Origin: Nereocystis luetkeana
Taxonomy: Eukaryota > Sar > Phaeophyceae > Laminariales > Laminariaceae
DNA length: 64,000 nt
Reading direction: 5' to 3'
Assembly (NCBI GenBank): GCA_031213475.1
Contig: JARUPZ010000014.1
Coordinates: 744,001 to 808,000 of the forward strand
In this document: piece after piece, positions 35,101 through 42,977 of the stretch
Layout of the letters: each line of letters begins with the position of its first letter
Position numbering within the stretch: the first letter of the stretch is position 1
Made by a program: the position numbers and the translations under genes
The notes under the pieces: generated by a model
Told to the model about the DNA's origin: nothing
Database searches by the model: none
What the model saw: only the letters and a program-made list of their open reading frames with translations

Positions 35101-38100
35101 GGCAAACACAAACGAGTACGTGCCCCCGCTTCCTCACCGTACCGTAACATGATCTCGAGTCTCTCGCTCCTGCTGATGCCCGTCCAGTGCTAGGCGCCGT
35201 CCGCCCCATTTCCCTAGTCGCTTCCCTAGTGGCTGATGTGGAAACCCGGGCGGCTGACCCAGTCCCTGAAGAAGCCGTCATGGCGCGGCTTGGTGCACTG
35301 ATGCCTTCAGTTCCTGGGGATGGTGTCATGGTGCGACTCGGTGCGCCACCTCTGTCTCCCCCCTCTCTGTCCGAGTTCGACGCTGAGCACAGCAACAGTA
35401 GTCCACCGCTCGGCGTTCCCCGGCGCGATTCCGCCGACCGAGCTGTTGCTGGCCGATCATGCCGCTGGCCGTTTTCTAACCGAATTTCGGGATTGTCACC
35501 ATCTTCCCCCCTAGCCTGGCCGTTTCCGAAACCACTTTCTGGACCGAAACATTCTTCTACCCAAGTCTGCCCACCACCATTACTACCGAAAACGCCCGGA
35601 AAAAGCTCTTGCGAGGTGGTCGTACCATCCGTAGTCACAACACGACGACTGGAATCTTCACCTACTTCCCCACCCTCCGTCGCTGACTTCGGTTGCTGCA
35701 GCCGTCTATTTCGTTTCCCCCACATTTTCCGAGCGTAACATCTGACCACTTCTTGGACAACCCGAGCGGCGGCGTCTCGCAGTGCCCACACTACGATACG
35801 AGACTCCCGCGCGGCCGGTGCCGCGATGGCCACGGGTGCAATGGCCCCGCCGCAAGCTACCCCTCTCTGCCTCTGCGCACATCCTCCCATCTCCCCATCC
35901 TTGGGGTCAGGCCCGTCGACGCGCTCAGCGTGCACCACGATGCGAGACTCCTGTACGGCCGGTGCCGCGGAGGCGCGGGAAGCGGTGTTGCCGTCGCAAG
36001 CTAACACCCCTCTCCCCGCGCCCCGCCTTCCCACCCCGCCGTCCAGAGTGTTAGTGTTATAGACGGCCCCACCCATCCCATCATGCTCAACGTCCGGTTC
36101 ATCAACTCCCCCTGCCATTCCGCCACCCTGTCGGTCAGCCTCGTCGACACTCCAGGCGCTTCTCTCCGTTATAGCGGTGCAGACCAGACCGCGGGCTTCC
36201 TCCGCGACTGAGAAAGCATGGGTTGGTCGAGATTAATCAGCAGGGTGGGAGGAGGGGCAGGAGGAGGAGGGTGGGGGGGGTGGGGGGTGAGAGGAAAAAG
36301 AGGAGAAGGAGGAGGGGGGGGAGGAGGAGGAGGAGGAGGGGGGGGAGGGGGAGGATGGGGAGAGCGGGGGGGGGGGGGGGGGGGGGGGCTCGATAACATG
36401 CATGGCTGTAGTTTGTATGACCATTGACTCTCGAATCCTTACAGTTCCGGCCAGGAGCATGTCGGGGTTTACCGACCAGGCAGATTAGGCTTGCACCAAG
36501 CGCGAAGCGCCGTGAGTTTCTGGCGAGTCGCATGAAGAGTGAGCTGCATCCTAGTAGGAACCGCTTGTGAGGCGGGCTTGCATATAGACGACAGCTTCAA
36601 TGACTCAATGTAATTTCCGGTGTGGCCACTTCCAGAAACAGCAATGGGGGTACTATGTAACTGCCTCTTGGGTGCCTTACCATAAGCACTGTCACGTGAT
36701 ACGAGCATCCCCCTTGTGCGGAGTAAAGGTTCTTCACCGCGCACAAATGATATAATTCGGCGACCAGCTGTGACCGACCGCCAAGAAAAGCAAATGGTAC
36801 CATGGTTGTCTAGCTCAAGTAGTAAGCGGCATGTTTTACAGCATCATTGCCAACCGACGCGAACCAAACCTATACCTAATATATAGAGGGGAAGGGGGGG
36901 GGGGGGACGGGGGGGGGAGCGAGGATGAAGGGGGGGGGGGGAGAAGGCGGAAGAAGAGGAGAAGGGGGGTAGGAGTAGGAGGCGGAGGAGGAGGTGGGGG
37001 ACGTGAGCTGCGGTGCGGATGCACGGAAATATTTCTCAAGCCCCTCGCGGGAACAGCTCTGTATCCCCCACATAACCAGACTCCGAGCAAAACTATTGTA
37101 CGGACAGCCCGCTGAACAGTCACAGTTGTGACTACGTGGCCGTATCCCATGTAAACACTAGCATACGGTGGTAGCAGTACAAACGACAAATGGAATATTG
37201 GGTAGCTTCTCTGTAGTTGATTGAGGATCTTCGTCAGTCAGATATTATTAGAGCCAAACGCACACTGTGCCGTACAGTACTCCTATACTGAAGTATACCG
37301 TTGCAGGTCTCGGAGGTATTCTCGCCCGGCTGCGTCGAAACCGCGCGGGGCAGCGCGTCCATGAGCCGTTCGTGAGCGGCGACAACTACCCGGAGTCGGA
37401 CCAGCAGTTTCGCCCTGCGTCCCATTTCTCCAGATGGGTACCTGTCGGGGCGGTAGAAGCATAGCTATTCCGTGAGAAACGGTGCGAGGCTTTTGCGGTG
37501 TAAGCTTACGAGCTGGCCTGGCTGTAGTCCTGACATATAGTGAAAAGGATCGTGTAATATTCGGTCATACTTTTCGTTTACGCTGTACGACGTGGTCTAC
37601 TTCAGAAAATTGACCAAATTATGCCCGCTTCTTACCAACAACGACCTTTCTGAATAGACTACTTTAAGAGTTAGACGGCACCCGAACGATGACGCGAGAA
37701 CGTCCCTTAGACCAACCGATAGAGCAGAGGTAAGAGCTGTTCCGGCCAACAGAGCGAGTATATATTTCGAGCCCAACACGGCGTATGGGGCTTCGTCAAC
37801 GTAGTCGTGCGGGTATTGGTTTTCATTTGTCTATACATTTGACCAACGTAACGATAAACACTAATGGGATTTCAATTGTGAGACGCGCAAAAGGGATTGC
37901 AATTGCATGAAACGCAAATGGGATTGCAGCTGTATGAAACACAAAGGAGATTGCAACTACAGACTGTCCAACGTTATCTGAAACACTTCGTTGCGTCGTC
38001 GAGGGCCTTGGTCACCGTCGGAACCCTTCAGGCTTGAAAGAGGCCCCCCAACCGCATTGTACCCCACTGTAGAGGCATGATTCCTCACTTGTTTGTTTTC

Positions 38101-41100
38101 TAGTCGCTGTGTTTGGATTAAAAGTAAGCTAAAATTTCAGAGGTACTGACATTAACGCTTCGATTTTTGTTTCCTGGTCGGTATGTCTGGGCTCCAAGAG
38201 GGACAAATTTCAGGGATTTCCGATAGGGAATCACCCGGAAACCCCCAGCCGCACCTCGACGGTTCTCCAGCGCCGCGAAAGCTCAGCACTGCCCACGTCA
38301 GCTGTCCGTACAGGGCTCGCACAAGACGACCCCTGACGTGCCTCTGCAAGCACACCGCCGCCCTCGTTCTCCGGTACACCTCTCTCGGTGTCTCTGGCTC
38401 CTGGTCAAGGTTGCACCGCCTAAGGACGATCTCCTGAGCTCAACAAAACATAGGCAAGGAAGAGATTTTTCAAGGGTGTGTTTAGTAGGGTGTTTACTCT
38501 ATGGGTACCCGGCTATCTACCCGAGTATACCTAGGTATCTACCCGAGTATTTCAAGTGTGTTTAGTAGGGTATTTCCTTTTTCTTCTTTCCATTTACTAA
38601 TTTCCATAATGTTTCTCTCTCCCTCCTAGTCGTAACTCAGATCCGGAGTCACATAGCAGACTCTCTCCCTCCTTCCCGCTACGGCCCGTGCCTGAACGTC
38701 TATCGCGAGAAGACCTCAGTCATGACTTCCCTCGTCAACTCGCGGCGAATTACGCCTACCCACGCTACGTACGCGCTCTCAGCAGTTGATTCCTGCTTGT
38801 TTATACTTGATTATTTCATAGTTTTCACCACGGTGAGCTTTGAACTCACGGAATCAACTCTAGCAGCATTCGAGGACGAGTACATAAACTTGTGGGTACC
38901 TGGGTATTTACCTGAGCATACTCGAGTACCTACCCGAGTATTTCGCGGGTGTATTTAAGAGCGTATTTACTTTATGGGTACCCACCTATCTACCCTAATA
39001 GTATACCCGGGTATTTAGCAGAGTGTTTCAAGGGTTTGGTTAGTGGAGTATTTACTTATGGGTACCAGGGTATCTACCCGAGTATACCCGGGTATTTACT
39101 CGAGTATACTCGGAATCTACCTAAGTGTGACCCAAACGACCTGATTTCGTACTCGGGAACCCTATGTAGACTATATATATACCCCACGAACTACGCCATT
39201 GGGAGTTTTTGTCTTCTTAGCTCCATAACGCGTAGGTCAAGGATGTTGTTTTGTTTTATTTGCTCAACAAAAAGTAGGGCAGAGAAGGAAAGTTTAAGTT
39301 TGCTACCGAGCTCAGCAAAACGTAGGGAAAGCCAATACTTTTGTCTACTGAGGTCAACGAAACGTACGCAAAGAAGGGGAACTTGTTTTCTCAGCTCAAC
39401 AGTACGCAGGCCGAGCCACAAAGTGTAAGTCTGTCTGCTGAGCTCAACGAAGCATAGTCGAACAACGTTAAAAAAAGTCATTCTGATAGCTCAACCAATG
39501 GCAGGCCTTTTGACAAACTCGTGTCTACAGAGCTCGAACTACAAACGTAGGAGAAGGAGGAGCATCTGTCGAATGACCTCGTGAAAGCGCAAGCAAAATA
39601 AGGGAAAAGCGTCTTCTGCGCTCAACCAAATGTGGGCAAAAAAAAGAAAAAATGGATACTGAGCTCAACAAAGCGCAGGCAAAGGAAGAAAGAAAGAAAT
39701 GCTTTCCACGTCAGGGGTCGGGGTTTGAGACAAATCCACAGGAACTGGTGGGAGTCACGACCTCCTCGGGTTACGAGGGCCTGAGAAACACTACTGCAGA
39801 TGCCCCCTGTTTCCTCTTTGATGCGGTGGTATGGTTCAGATCACTCGCCGCCACACCCCTGATCCCCCGTTTCCCCCGGTACTTACCGATACTTCTCTAC
39901 TAACTCCTTTGGGCCTTAAGAATCGAAAACAATATACGATTGCAGCCTCGGCCACACGAGATCGCCCGGGAAGCTGCTGGTGTTGCTGCTGGGGGGTAGA
40001 TGATACGCTCGTACTGCCGCGTATGGACATGTACGGTAATCGTGGGCAGGATGATGATATTACGTGTACGACTGCATGCTCTCGCTATATGGGAGGTTGA
40101 AAATGCTGTATTTCTCGTAGTTTAGGTCGTTCTCCTTATCGTTATCGATATCGATATCGGTATCGTTATCGTTATCGATATCGATATTGTTATCGTTATC
40201 GTTATCGATATTGTTATCGTTATCGTTTTCGCTATACCTGGGTCCCAAGAGGGTCGATCGTGTCCGTTCCCACGTTTTGCGCCCCGTCTGTATCGTCACC
40301 CCGGCGCATGCTTTGGATGGCCAAGCGGAGGTCGTTGCGGGCGCGCGCCATGCCGAAGGTGTAACCCATGCGCTCCATCGCGGCTCTCACGCTGCCCATG
40401 TGGGCCGCAACCTCTCGCCGAGCTTCCGTGGTCCTAGCGGTGGTTCTGGCGGAGAGAGACGAGCACGCGGCCTCCAGGATATGTCACCATATCCTCCCCT
40501 ACAGGGGCTGGGTTTTTGTGTCTCCGGGGCGGTGTCATCGCGCCGTTCTCGGTTCCGTAGGCTTTGTACGACTAGGTGGAATATCGCTGGGGTCTTCGTT
40601 GAGGAATGAATGTCCATACGATTGGAATAGCAGAGCTGAAATAATACGTGGTGCATATGTGATCACAGAAGGGTAAACGAGAAACATGTTCTTGAGGAAA
40701 ATTTACTCCAGCATCAAAACTACTCTTAATATTAAAACAATACATACCGGGAACTGCAGTATATACTCTACCTGGTATGTGCATTAAATAGCATGTATGA
40801 CGAGAAATAAAACGGCCTGGTCGCAGATTCCAGGAACTTTGTTCGGCAGTGATGAACCCTCCCATAGTGTTTGCCCCTTTTTCGCAGAGGATTGTTTAGC
40901 GGCGACTCACCCCACGGTAGGGGATGCGCTTTTTGGCTCAACCTTTTTGTGATCGTTTGTGCTCCTGAAATGAACGACCACCGGTTCACACGACAATTTT
41001 ACGAGTGCATTTGTTTTAGGACCAGGAGCATAGAAATGTCGGTCGGATCCCGCGAATACACATTATTGAAAGCGATGTCCCGCTTCGGGATATTACTCTC

Positions 41101-42977
41101 CTCGCGCTAGGAGATTAGAAGATAAGCCGCCACCCCTCTAAGGCGGTATTGGGCTTTTCGCTAAGCCCATATATGGCATGGGCTACGTAATAAGCTTATC
41201 TAACGAACATCGTTGTGAAGTACACATCGGGTCGAGGTATGTTCGGTAGCACCTCGCTTGCAATGATTTCAACGGTTACAATGGTTGATTGTAATGGTTG
41301 GGGAGCCCCGTCAGTGAAAAAAGACAATGCATGGCTCCAAAACAGAATCCCTGCCATAGCACAGCGCTTCGCTGTTCCCACCTGCTGGAGTCTATCCTGG
41401 CACTGCGCAGCGCCCCGGCGCTCGTGACCCTGGCAACAACGCTGTGGGTTCCTTCTCCGTCCTTTTCACGACCGCACGGCCGAGAGGCGCGAAGCACCAT
41501 GCGGCGCTCATTTTTCTCGATTTGCACAAGCTCTGTTCGTAGATCGCGCTGCCTCTCTCTCTGCTCGATGCCTGTATTTCGGCGGAAGTTGACGTTCGTT
41601 GCACGTTTCTAGGCCGAAGTTGTTGTAATTCTGCGTTGGATTCATCGAACTAATGCTCTTGAGCAGCTCTACAGCAGTAGCTCAGTTCTCTTTGTAGCTC
41701 AGCTCGCAGGAATTTTGCGTCCCGTGCATGAAGCCTCATCAAATTCGAGCACAGCATGTATGTAGAGTAATTTGGGTCAACCTCACAAACATATTCATAA
41801 TACACGTACTTGGTACTACGTTATGAGCCTACTGTAACACCCGTCACGAGAGAATGCGACAGTCACGATACATAATTTAGAAGGCGCGCTAGAATAGGGA
41901 TCCTCTTTCGAGCTGACTGAAGCCAATGTCCTTAAGTCCACGACATCCATCTAATCGGGCACTGGTACGGTACACAGTACCTCTTTTTCGGTATTTTTTT
42001 CACAAACCCACAAAAATTTAGGGACAAGTTTCGAGCTGACTGAATTCGATTTTCTGAAGCCGTTATTCTGAAGCGTATAACGACCACCAAACCGATGTGG
42101 ACCAAAAAGCAACGCACAGCGCAGTATTTACACGCCAGCAACCCAGACGCCTAAAATAGATAAAAACGATGCGACGAAGGCGATGAAAGACAAACAACTT
42201 ATCTACAATAGGCTGGCTTCGTACCAGACTATATACCTGGCTGGTATATACGAAGCCCGTATGTCCCTGTAGCAGTGTTGGGGCCTATCTTGTGGGCATG
42301 GAATACATTTTGGCGACGCGATAGCAACAGTTGGGGCCTATCTTGTGAGCATGGAATACATTTTGGCGACGCGATAACAAACACCGAACGCCGTTCGCCA
42401 CCCACCAACGCACTCAAAATGACGACAGTCACAAATATCCTGCCACGCGAAGTCGTAGCGAAAGCTTGTAATAGTACGAGTGGTATCTTACACGAGGATA
42501 GTAGAGGATAGTAGAGCACAACAGCGCAAAGTAGTAGCACATGTATTACTAAAATTACTGCTGTAGATAGGGTGTAGCTACTGAAGGGTAGGTAAATACA
42601 GCAATAGGGCAGGTAAAGTACGCATACAGCAATAGGGCAGGTAGGGTAGGCAGGTTGTAGGCACTACTATTATGGGGGGACATAGTTAATAGGACCAAAT
42701 ATTGATAGTAGAAATGGCTAAATATATAGGTTTTTAACGACACCACAGGTCCTATTAACTATGGTCTCCCGTAATACTGTGTGGGCTCCTCCTCACATTG
42801 GTTGCGGGTGCTGCGCAGGAAGACTTCTCGCTTCTCCGCTAGCTTGTACCTCTCCTTGGCCGTAAGACCACCGGGGTGACCGTACACGCGAACACCTACC
42901 CCTCTCGCCGAATCGTGGAAAACATCCGCGACGGTATCGACAGCACGCAGACTTGCAGGGAGCTGCGCCCTGTCCAT
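11053..42977 (-). CDS. Large multi-exon IQ-motif protein gene (span)
   Basis: I assembled fifteen exons by requiring GT-AG borders and matching phase: 42977-42797, 41571-41382, 40445-40238, 38433-38255, 36550-36477, 36207-35138, 33116-32998, 29361-29184, 28026-27854, 24114-23885, 21439-21316, 19141-18997, 18272-17655, 12076-11708 and 11106-11053. Every junction is phase compatible (1, 2, 0, 2, 1, 0, 2, 0, 2, 1, 2, 0, 0, 0), and the sum is 3912 nt, or 1303 residues plus a stop. The protein has a basic coiled N-terminus, IQ motifs at about residues 218-237 and 424-440, Trp/Arg-rich helices in several exons, and a CxxC-x14-CxxC pair near residues 1102-1123. IQ motifs bind calmodulin or centrin-like EF-hand proteins, so a scaffold or cytoskeletal role is plausible but inferred. 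I do not recognise a named family. Exons could be missing in the larger introns. Confidence 0.65.
11708..12076 (-). CDS. IQ-protein gene, exon 14
   Basis: A T-rich acceptor ending AATTTCAG precedes 123 codons, and the donor is CGG|GTGAGTGAG. The 3' half is clearly protein-like ([19 protein letters not shown], then [15 protein letters not shown]), giving an amphipathic C-terminal helix. The 5' half is Ala/Thr-rich, and an overlapping frame is also open there. The true start could therefore lie at an internal acceptor near 11900. Confidence 0.6.
15782..15835. repeat. Perfect 18-bp hairpin
   Basis: TAGTCGGCAAGTCGGCTG at 15782-15799 is repeated as its exact reverse complement at 15818-15835 around an 18-nt loop. 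Related GTCGGC/CCGAC words recur nearby (15720-16030). It lies in the 5.6-kb intron between exons 13 and 14 of the IQ-protein gene. Confidence 0.9.
16619..16712. repeat. Two-copy ~50-bp tandem repeat
   Basis: Two units share GCAACATGGTGTAC followed by a GGGAGATGT or AGAGAGATGT segment and a CACACG-like end. The repeat is intronic and non-coding. Confidence 0.6.
17655..18272 (-). CDS. IQ-protein gene, exon 13 (CxxC pair)
   Basis: This is a 206-codon open frame, phase 0 at both ends, with a TTTAG acceptor and an ACCCAG|GTCAGT donor. The first part is low complexity (Asn-, Ser- and Gln-rich runs such as [12 protein letters not shown]). The second part holds [20 protein letters not shown] and then [11 protein letters not shown], a C-x2-C-x14-C-x2-C arrangement that could bind zinc. 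An alternative acceptor at 18156 is possible on sequence grounds, but its phase would fit exon 11, not exon 12. Confidence 0.6.
18997..19141 (-). CDS. IQ-protein gene, exon 12
   Basis: A GGATGCAG acceptor gives one leading base that completes the split codon from exon 11, then exactly 48 codons, then a GCG|GTGAGG donor in phase 0. The peptide ([20 protein letters not shown], then [18 protein letters not shown]) is strongly helical. Confidence 0.7.
20030..20930. repeat. Tandem ~100-115-bp repeat array
   Basis: About eight diverged units share TACGGCCCCTGCACGTGACA, CCTCTATCCTC, GCACACGCACAGCACGGTCG and AACATGGTGCACGCTTCCTG segments. The repeated open frames on both strands are by-products. The array lies in the intron between exons 11 and 12 of the IQ-protein gene. 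Confidence 0.85.
21316..21439 (-). CDS. IQ-protein gene, exon 11
   Basis: The donor is a strong CAG|GTAGGT. The frame reads [20 protein letters not shown], then [20 protein letters not shown]. Two nearby acceptors (21439 and 21445) both give the phase needed from exon 10, and the same frame is open upstream to about 21524. The LHPWVV...VPS pattern faintly recalls the C-terminal part of the glycolipid-transfer fold, but this is not enough to assign it. Confidence 0.55.
22822..23032. repeat. ATTG/ATTC tetranucleotide microsatellite
   Basis: A 210-bp run of diverged ATTGATTG, ATTCATTG and GATCGATT units. It makes artefactual Asn/Gln/Ser-rich minus-strand open frames. It lies in intron 10 of the IQ-protein gene. 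Confidence 0.9.
23885..24114 (-). CDS. IQ-protein gene, exon 10
   Basis: A GTTCTTTCGCAG acceptor gives one leading base completing an Arg codon with exon 9. Then follow 76 codons and a CCAG|GTGGGT donor in phase 1. The peptide ([20 protein letters not shown], then [20 protein letters not shown], then [18 protein letters not shown]) is unmistakably coding in composition and predicted helical. The intron side of the acceptor runs directly into the hexanucleotide array. Confidence 0.8.
24122..25645. repeat. 1.5-kb hexanucleotide array (GTCAGC/GCCAGC/GTTAGC)
   Basis: About 250 six-base units. Pure GTCAGC blocks (about 24190-24440, 24610-24670 and 24920-25300) alternate with 12-bp GTCAGCGCCAGC blocks (about 24440-24605 and 24670-24920). 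Diverged GTTAGC units sit at both edges. One unit is short by a base near 24550. On the transcribed minus strand of the IQ-protein gene the units read GCTGAC, GCTGGC and GCTAAC, ending about 8 bases before the exon 10 acceptor. All six frames stay open over long distances only because the period is a multiple of three. Confidence 0.95.
27290..27355. repeat. Short CTACAGTGCGGT tandem repeat, locus 1
   Basis: Three to four 14-20-bp units containing CTACAGTGCGGTA or a close variant. A larger cluster of the same unit is at 34655-34755. It lies within intron 9 of the IQ-protein gene. Confidence 0.75.
27854..28026 (-). CDS. IQ-protein gene, exon 9 (Trp/Arg-rich helix)
   Basis: A GGAGCAG acceptor leads in phase 0 to [20 protein letters not shown], then a basic helix with [20 protein letters not shown]. 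The donor is AAGAG|GTGACT in phase 2, matching exon 10. Spaced Leu/Phe/Trp and Arg residues resemble centrin-binding Sfi1 or IQ-like repeats; this is a resemblance only. An overlapping frame is also open. Confidence 0.65.
28451..28575. mobile_element. MITE family A, copy 2
   Basis: About 125 bp with inverted ends ATTATTACGGGGGGGCATAG and CTATGGTCCCCCGTAATAAT and the family core (AACCATTTTTACTAAC, then a TTTGATCCTGTTAA segment). It lies in intron 8 of the IQ-protein gene and carries a TACCTGGTA palindrome inside. Confidence 0.85.
28587..28695. mobile_element. MITE family A, copy 3 (degenerate)
   Basis: It starts 11 bp after copy 2 with ATCACGGGGGTCC and ends TTTGGTCCTGATTATGATGC followed by TCCCCCGTAAC. 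The core is poorly preserved. The pair suggests insertion next to, or tandem duplication of, copy 2. Confidence 0.6.
29184..29361 (-). CDS. IQ-protein gene, exon 8
   Basis: An AATGGTAG acceptor gives one base completing an Arg codon from exon 7, then 59 codons, then a GGCAAG|GTACGA donor in phase 0. The peptide includes [18 protein letters not shown] and [15 protein letters not shown]. No domain is recognised. Confidence 0.7.
29868..31095. repeat. Diverged ~180-220-bp tandem repeat, interrupted
   Basis: Units share GTGATCAAAAACA, GGGGA-ATTCGTACGTACGA, CCGCGATTC-ACCCCTTTC, an AAGGCCT-AGAGGCCT-CATGT palindrome and TTAGAGTACGAA-TATTTT. Unit 1 runs from about 29868 to 30087 and unit 2 starts at about 30088. 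Unit 2 is interrupted by the Harbinger-like element at 30225 and resumes at 31026. Confidence 0.8.
30225..31025. mobile_element. PIF/Harbinger-like non-autonomous element with TTA duplication
   Basis: This 801-bp element is bounded by inverted repeats beginning GGGCCGGTCTTATCGAGGGC and ending in the reverse complement, continuing into AAAATAAACG and A-rich arms. It is flanked on both sides by TTA (30222-30224 and 31026-31028). The paralogous unit at about 30016 has a single TTA at the same point, giving an internal empty-site comparison. A 3-bp TTA/TAA duplication and GG-starting ends fit PIF/Harbinger. No intact transposase is visible. A GC-richer middle (30400-30800) has short open frames of unknown origin. 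Confidence 0.8.
31360..31412. repeat. GAT trinucleotide microsatellite
   Basis: A run of GAT/GGT units with a pure (GAT)8-like core. It is intronic. Confidence 0.9.
32283..32562. repeat. Two-copy ~139-bp tandem duplication
   Basis: Two nearly identical units begin GCGTCGAGTGCACCAGACGG and end CAAGCGAGGGAGCATAGCAC. They differ by a few bases, so the duplication is recent. It lies in intron 7 of the IQ-protein gene and is non-coding. Confidence 0.9.
32998..33116 (-). CDS. IQ-protein gene, exon 7
   Basis: A GGCTAATACGCAG acceptor leads in phase 0 to [20 protein letters not shown], then [14 protein letters not shown], and a GCCAG|GTACATC donor in phase 2. The peptide is a highly basic amphipathic helix, as in IQ or coiled-coil segments. 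An overlapping frame is open but less protein-like. The phase matches exon 6 and exon 8. Confidence 0.7.
34233..34600 (-). other. Exon-like open segment inside intron 6
   Basis: A minus-strand frame carries a 39-bp triplicate encoding [11 protein letters not shown]-type repeats, followed by a segment ending LLPSELRKR at an ACG|GTGAGC donor-like site. Its possible splice phases (1 in, 2 out) do not fit between exons 6 and 7. It may be an alternative exon, a relic, or chance. Confidence 0.3.
34655..34755. repeat. Short CTACAGTGCGGT tandem repeat, locus 2
   Basis: Six 14-17-bp units of the type CTACAGTGCGGTGCCA with small variations. The same unit occurs at 27290-27355. Confidence 0.85.
35138..36207 (-). 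CDS. IQ-protein gene, exon 6 (large, second IQ motif)
   Basis: A strong GCTTTCTCAG acceptor and an ACG|GTGAGG donor border 356 whole codons plus the split codon from exon 5. It opens with [20 protein letters not shown]. It contains the IQ motif [20 protein letters not shown] at about residues 424-440 of the model, then a Gly/Ser/Arg-rich disordered region. Two copies of an ESRIVV-containing block ([14 protein letters not shown] and [14 protein letters not shown]) show an internal duplication of about 50 residues. Confidence 0.75.
36238..36390. repeat. G-rich polypurine tract (transcript-strand polypyrimidine)
   Basis: About 150 bp of GGAGGAGG, GGGGGG and AGGAGG sequence. On the minus strand this is a C/T-only tract filling most of the 269-bp intron between exons 5 and 6 and ending about 30 bases before the exon 6 acceptor. 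Confidence 0.9.
36477..36550 (-). CDS. IQ-protein gene, exon 5
   Basis: A TTCCTACTAG acceptor gives one base completing an Arg codon with exon 4, then 24 codons ([18 protein letters not shown], then CKPNLP), then one base before a GTCGGT donor. The phase fits exons 4 and 6. The helical LxxLRAW pattern resembles that in exon 9. Confidence 0.6.
36885..37000. repeat. G-rich purine tract
   Basis: About 115 bp of poly-G and GGA/AGAAGG runs in intron 4 of the IQ-protein gene. The Pro-rich minus-strand frames it creates are artefacts. Confidence 0.9.
37288..37462 (+). other. Exon-like open segment, strand ambiguous
   Basis: On the plus strand an ACCGTTGCAG acceptor leads to [18 protein letters not shown], then [20 protein letters not shown], and TAG at 37460-37462. 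On the minus strand [20 protein letters not shown] is also open behind an acceptor-like CGCAG, but its exit phase does not fit exon 5. It may be a terminal exon of a nested plus-strand gene or an unused relic. Confidence 0.3.
38255..38433 (-). CDS. IQ-protein gene, exon 4 (first IQ motif)
   Basis: A T-rich tract and GAGCTCAG acceptor lead in phase 0 to [20 protein letters not shown], then the IQ motif [19 protein letters not shown] (about residues 218-237), then [15 protein letters not shown]. The donor is TCGAG|GTGCGG in phase 2. The motif follows the xxxLQxxxRGxxxR form that binds calmodulin-type EF-hand proteins. Confidence 0.75.
40130..40232. repeat. GTTATC/GATATC hexanucleotide repeat
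   Basis: About 100 bp of GTTATC and GATATC units lies immediately downstream (in transcript sense) of the exon 3 donor, so on the minus strand it reads GATAAC and GATATC. It creates Asp/Asn-rich artefact frames. Confidence 0.9.
40238..40445 (-). CDS. IQ-protein gene, exon 3
   Basis: A pyrimidine-rich acceptor (TGCTCGTCTCTCTCCGCCAG) gives one base completing an Arg codon with exon 2, then 69 codons, then a CCCAG|GTATAG donor in phase 0. The peptide contains [20 protein letters not shown] and [18 protein letters not shown], a basic helical segment. Confidence 0.75.
41382..41571 (-). CDS. IQ-protein gene, exon 2
   Basis: A CGAAATACAG acceptor gives two bases completing a Cys codon with exon 1, then 62 codons, then a CAGCAG|GTGGGA donor in phase 2. 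The peptide starts [20 protein letters not shown], a charged coiled coil, and continues into a Gly/Ser/Arg-rich stretch. The frame is also open upstream to about 41592. Confidence 0.65.
42279..42386. repeat. Two-copy ~54-bp tandem duplication
   Basis: Two units carry TTGGGGCCTATCTTGTG-GCATGGAATACATTTTGGCGACGC with very few differences. It lies in intron 1 of the IQ-protein gene. Confidence 0.9.
42665..42777. mobile_element. MITE family A, copy 4 (inverted)
   Basis: About 113 bp with ends TATTATGGGGGGACATAGTT and AACTATGGTCTCCCGTAATA and the AATAGGACC/GGTCCTATT inner arms. The core is in the opposite orientation to the copy at 61105. It lies 20 bp inside intron 1 of the IQ-protein gene. Confidence 0.85.
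42797..42977 (-). CDS. IQ-protein gene, proposed first exon
   Basis: ATG at 42977-42975 opens 60 codons ([20 protein letters not shown], then [20 protein letters not shown]) and ends CAAT|GTGAGG in phase 1, matching exon 2. The frame is open a little further upstream behind a T-rich run. The exon could therefore be internal, with an acceptor at GGACAG near 42970, rather than the true start. Confidence 0.65.

Noticed and set aside
36169-36533. Pro-rich and Gly-rich open frames of 69-98 residues
   Set aside because: They are translations of the poly-G/GGA tract in an intron; homopolymer composition, not genes.
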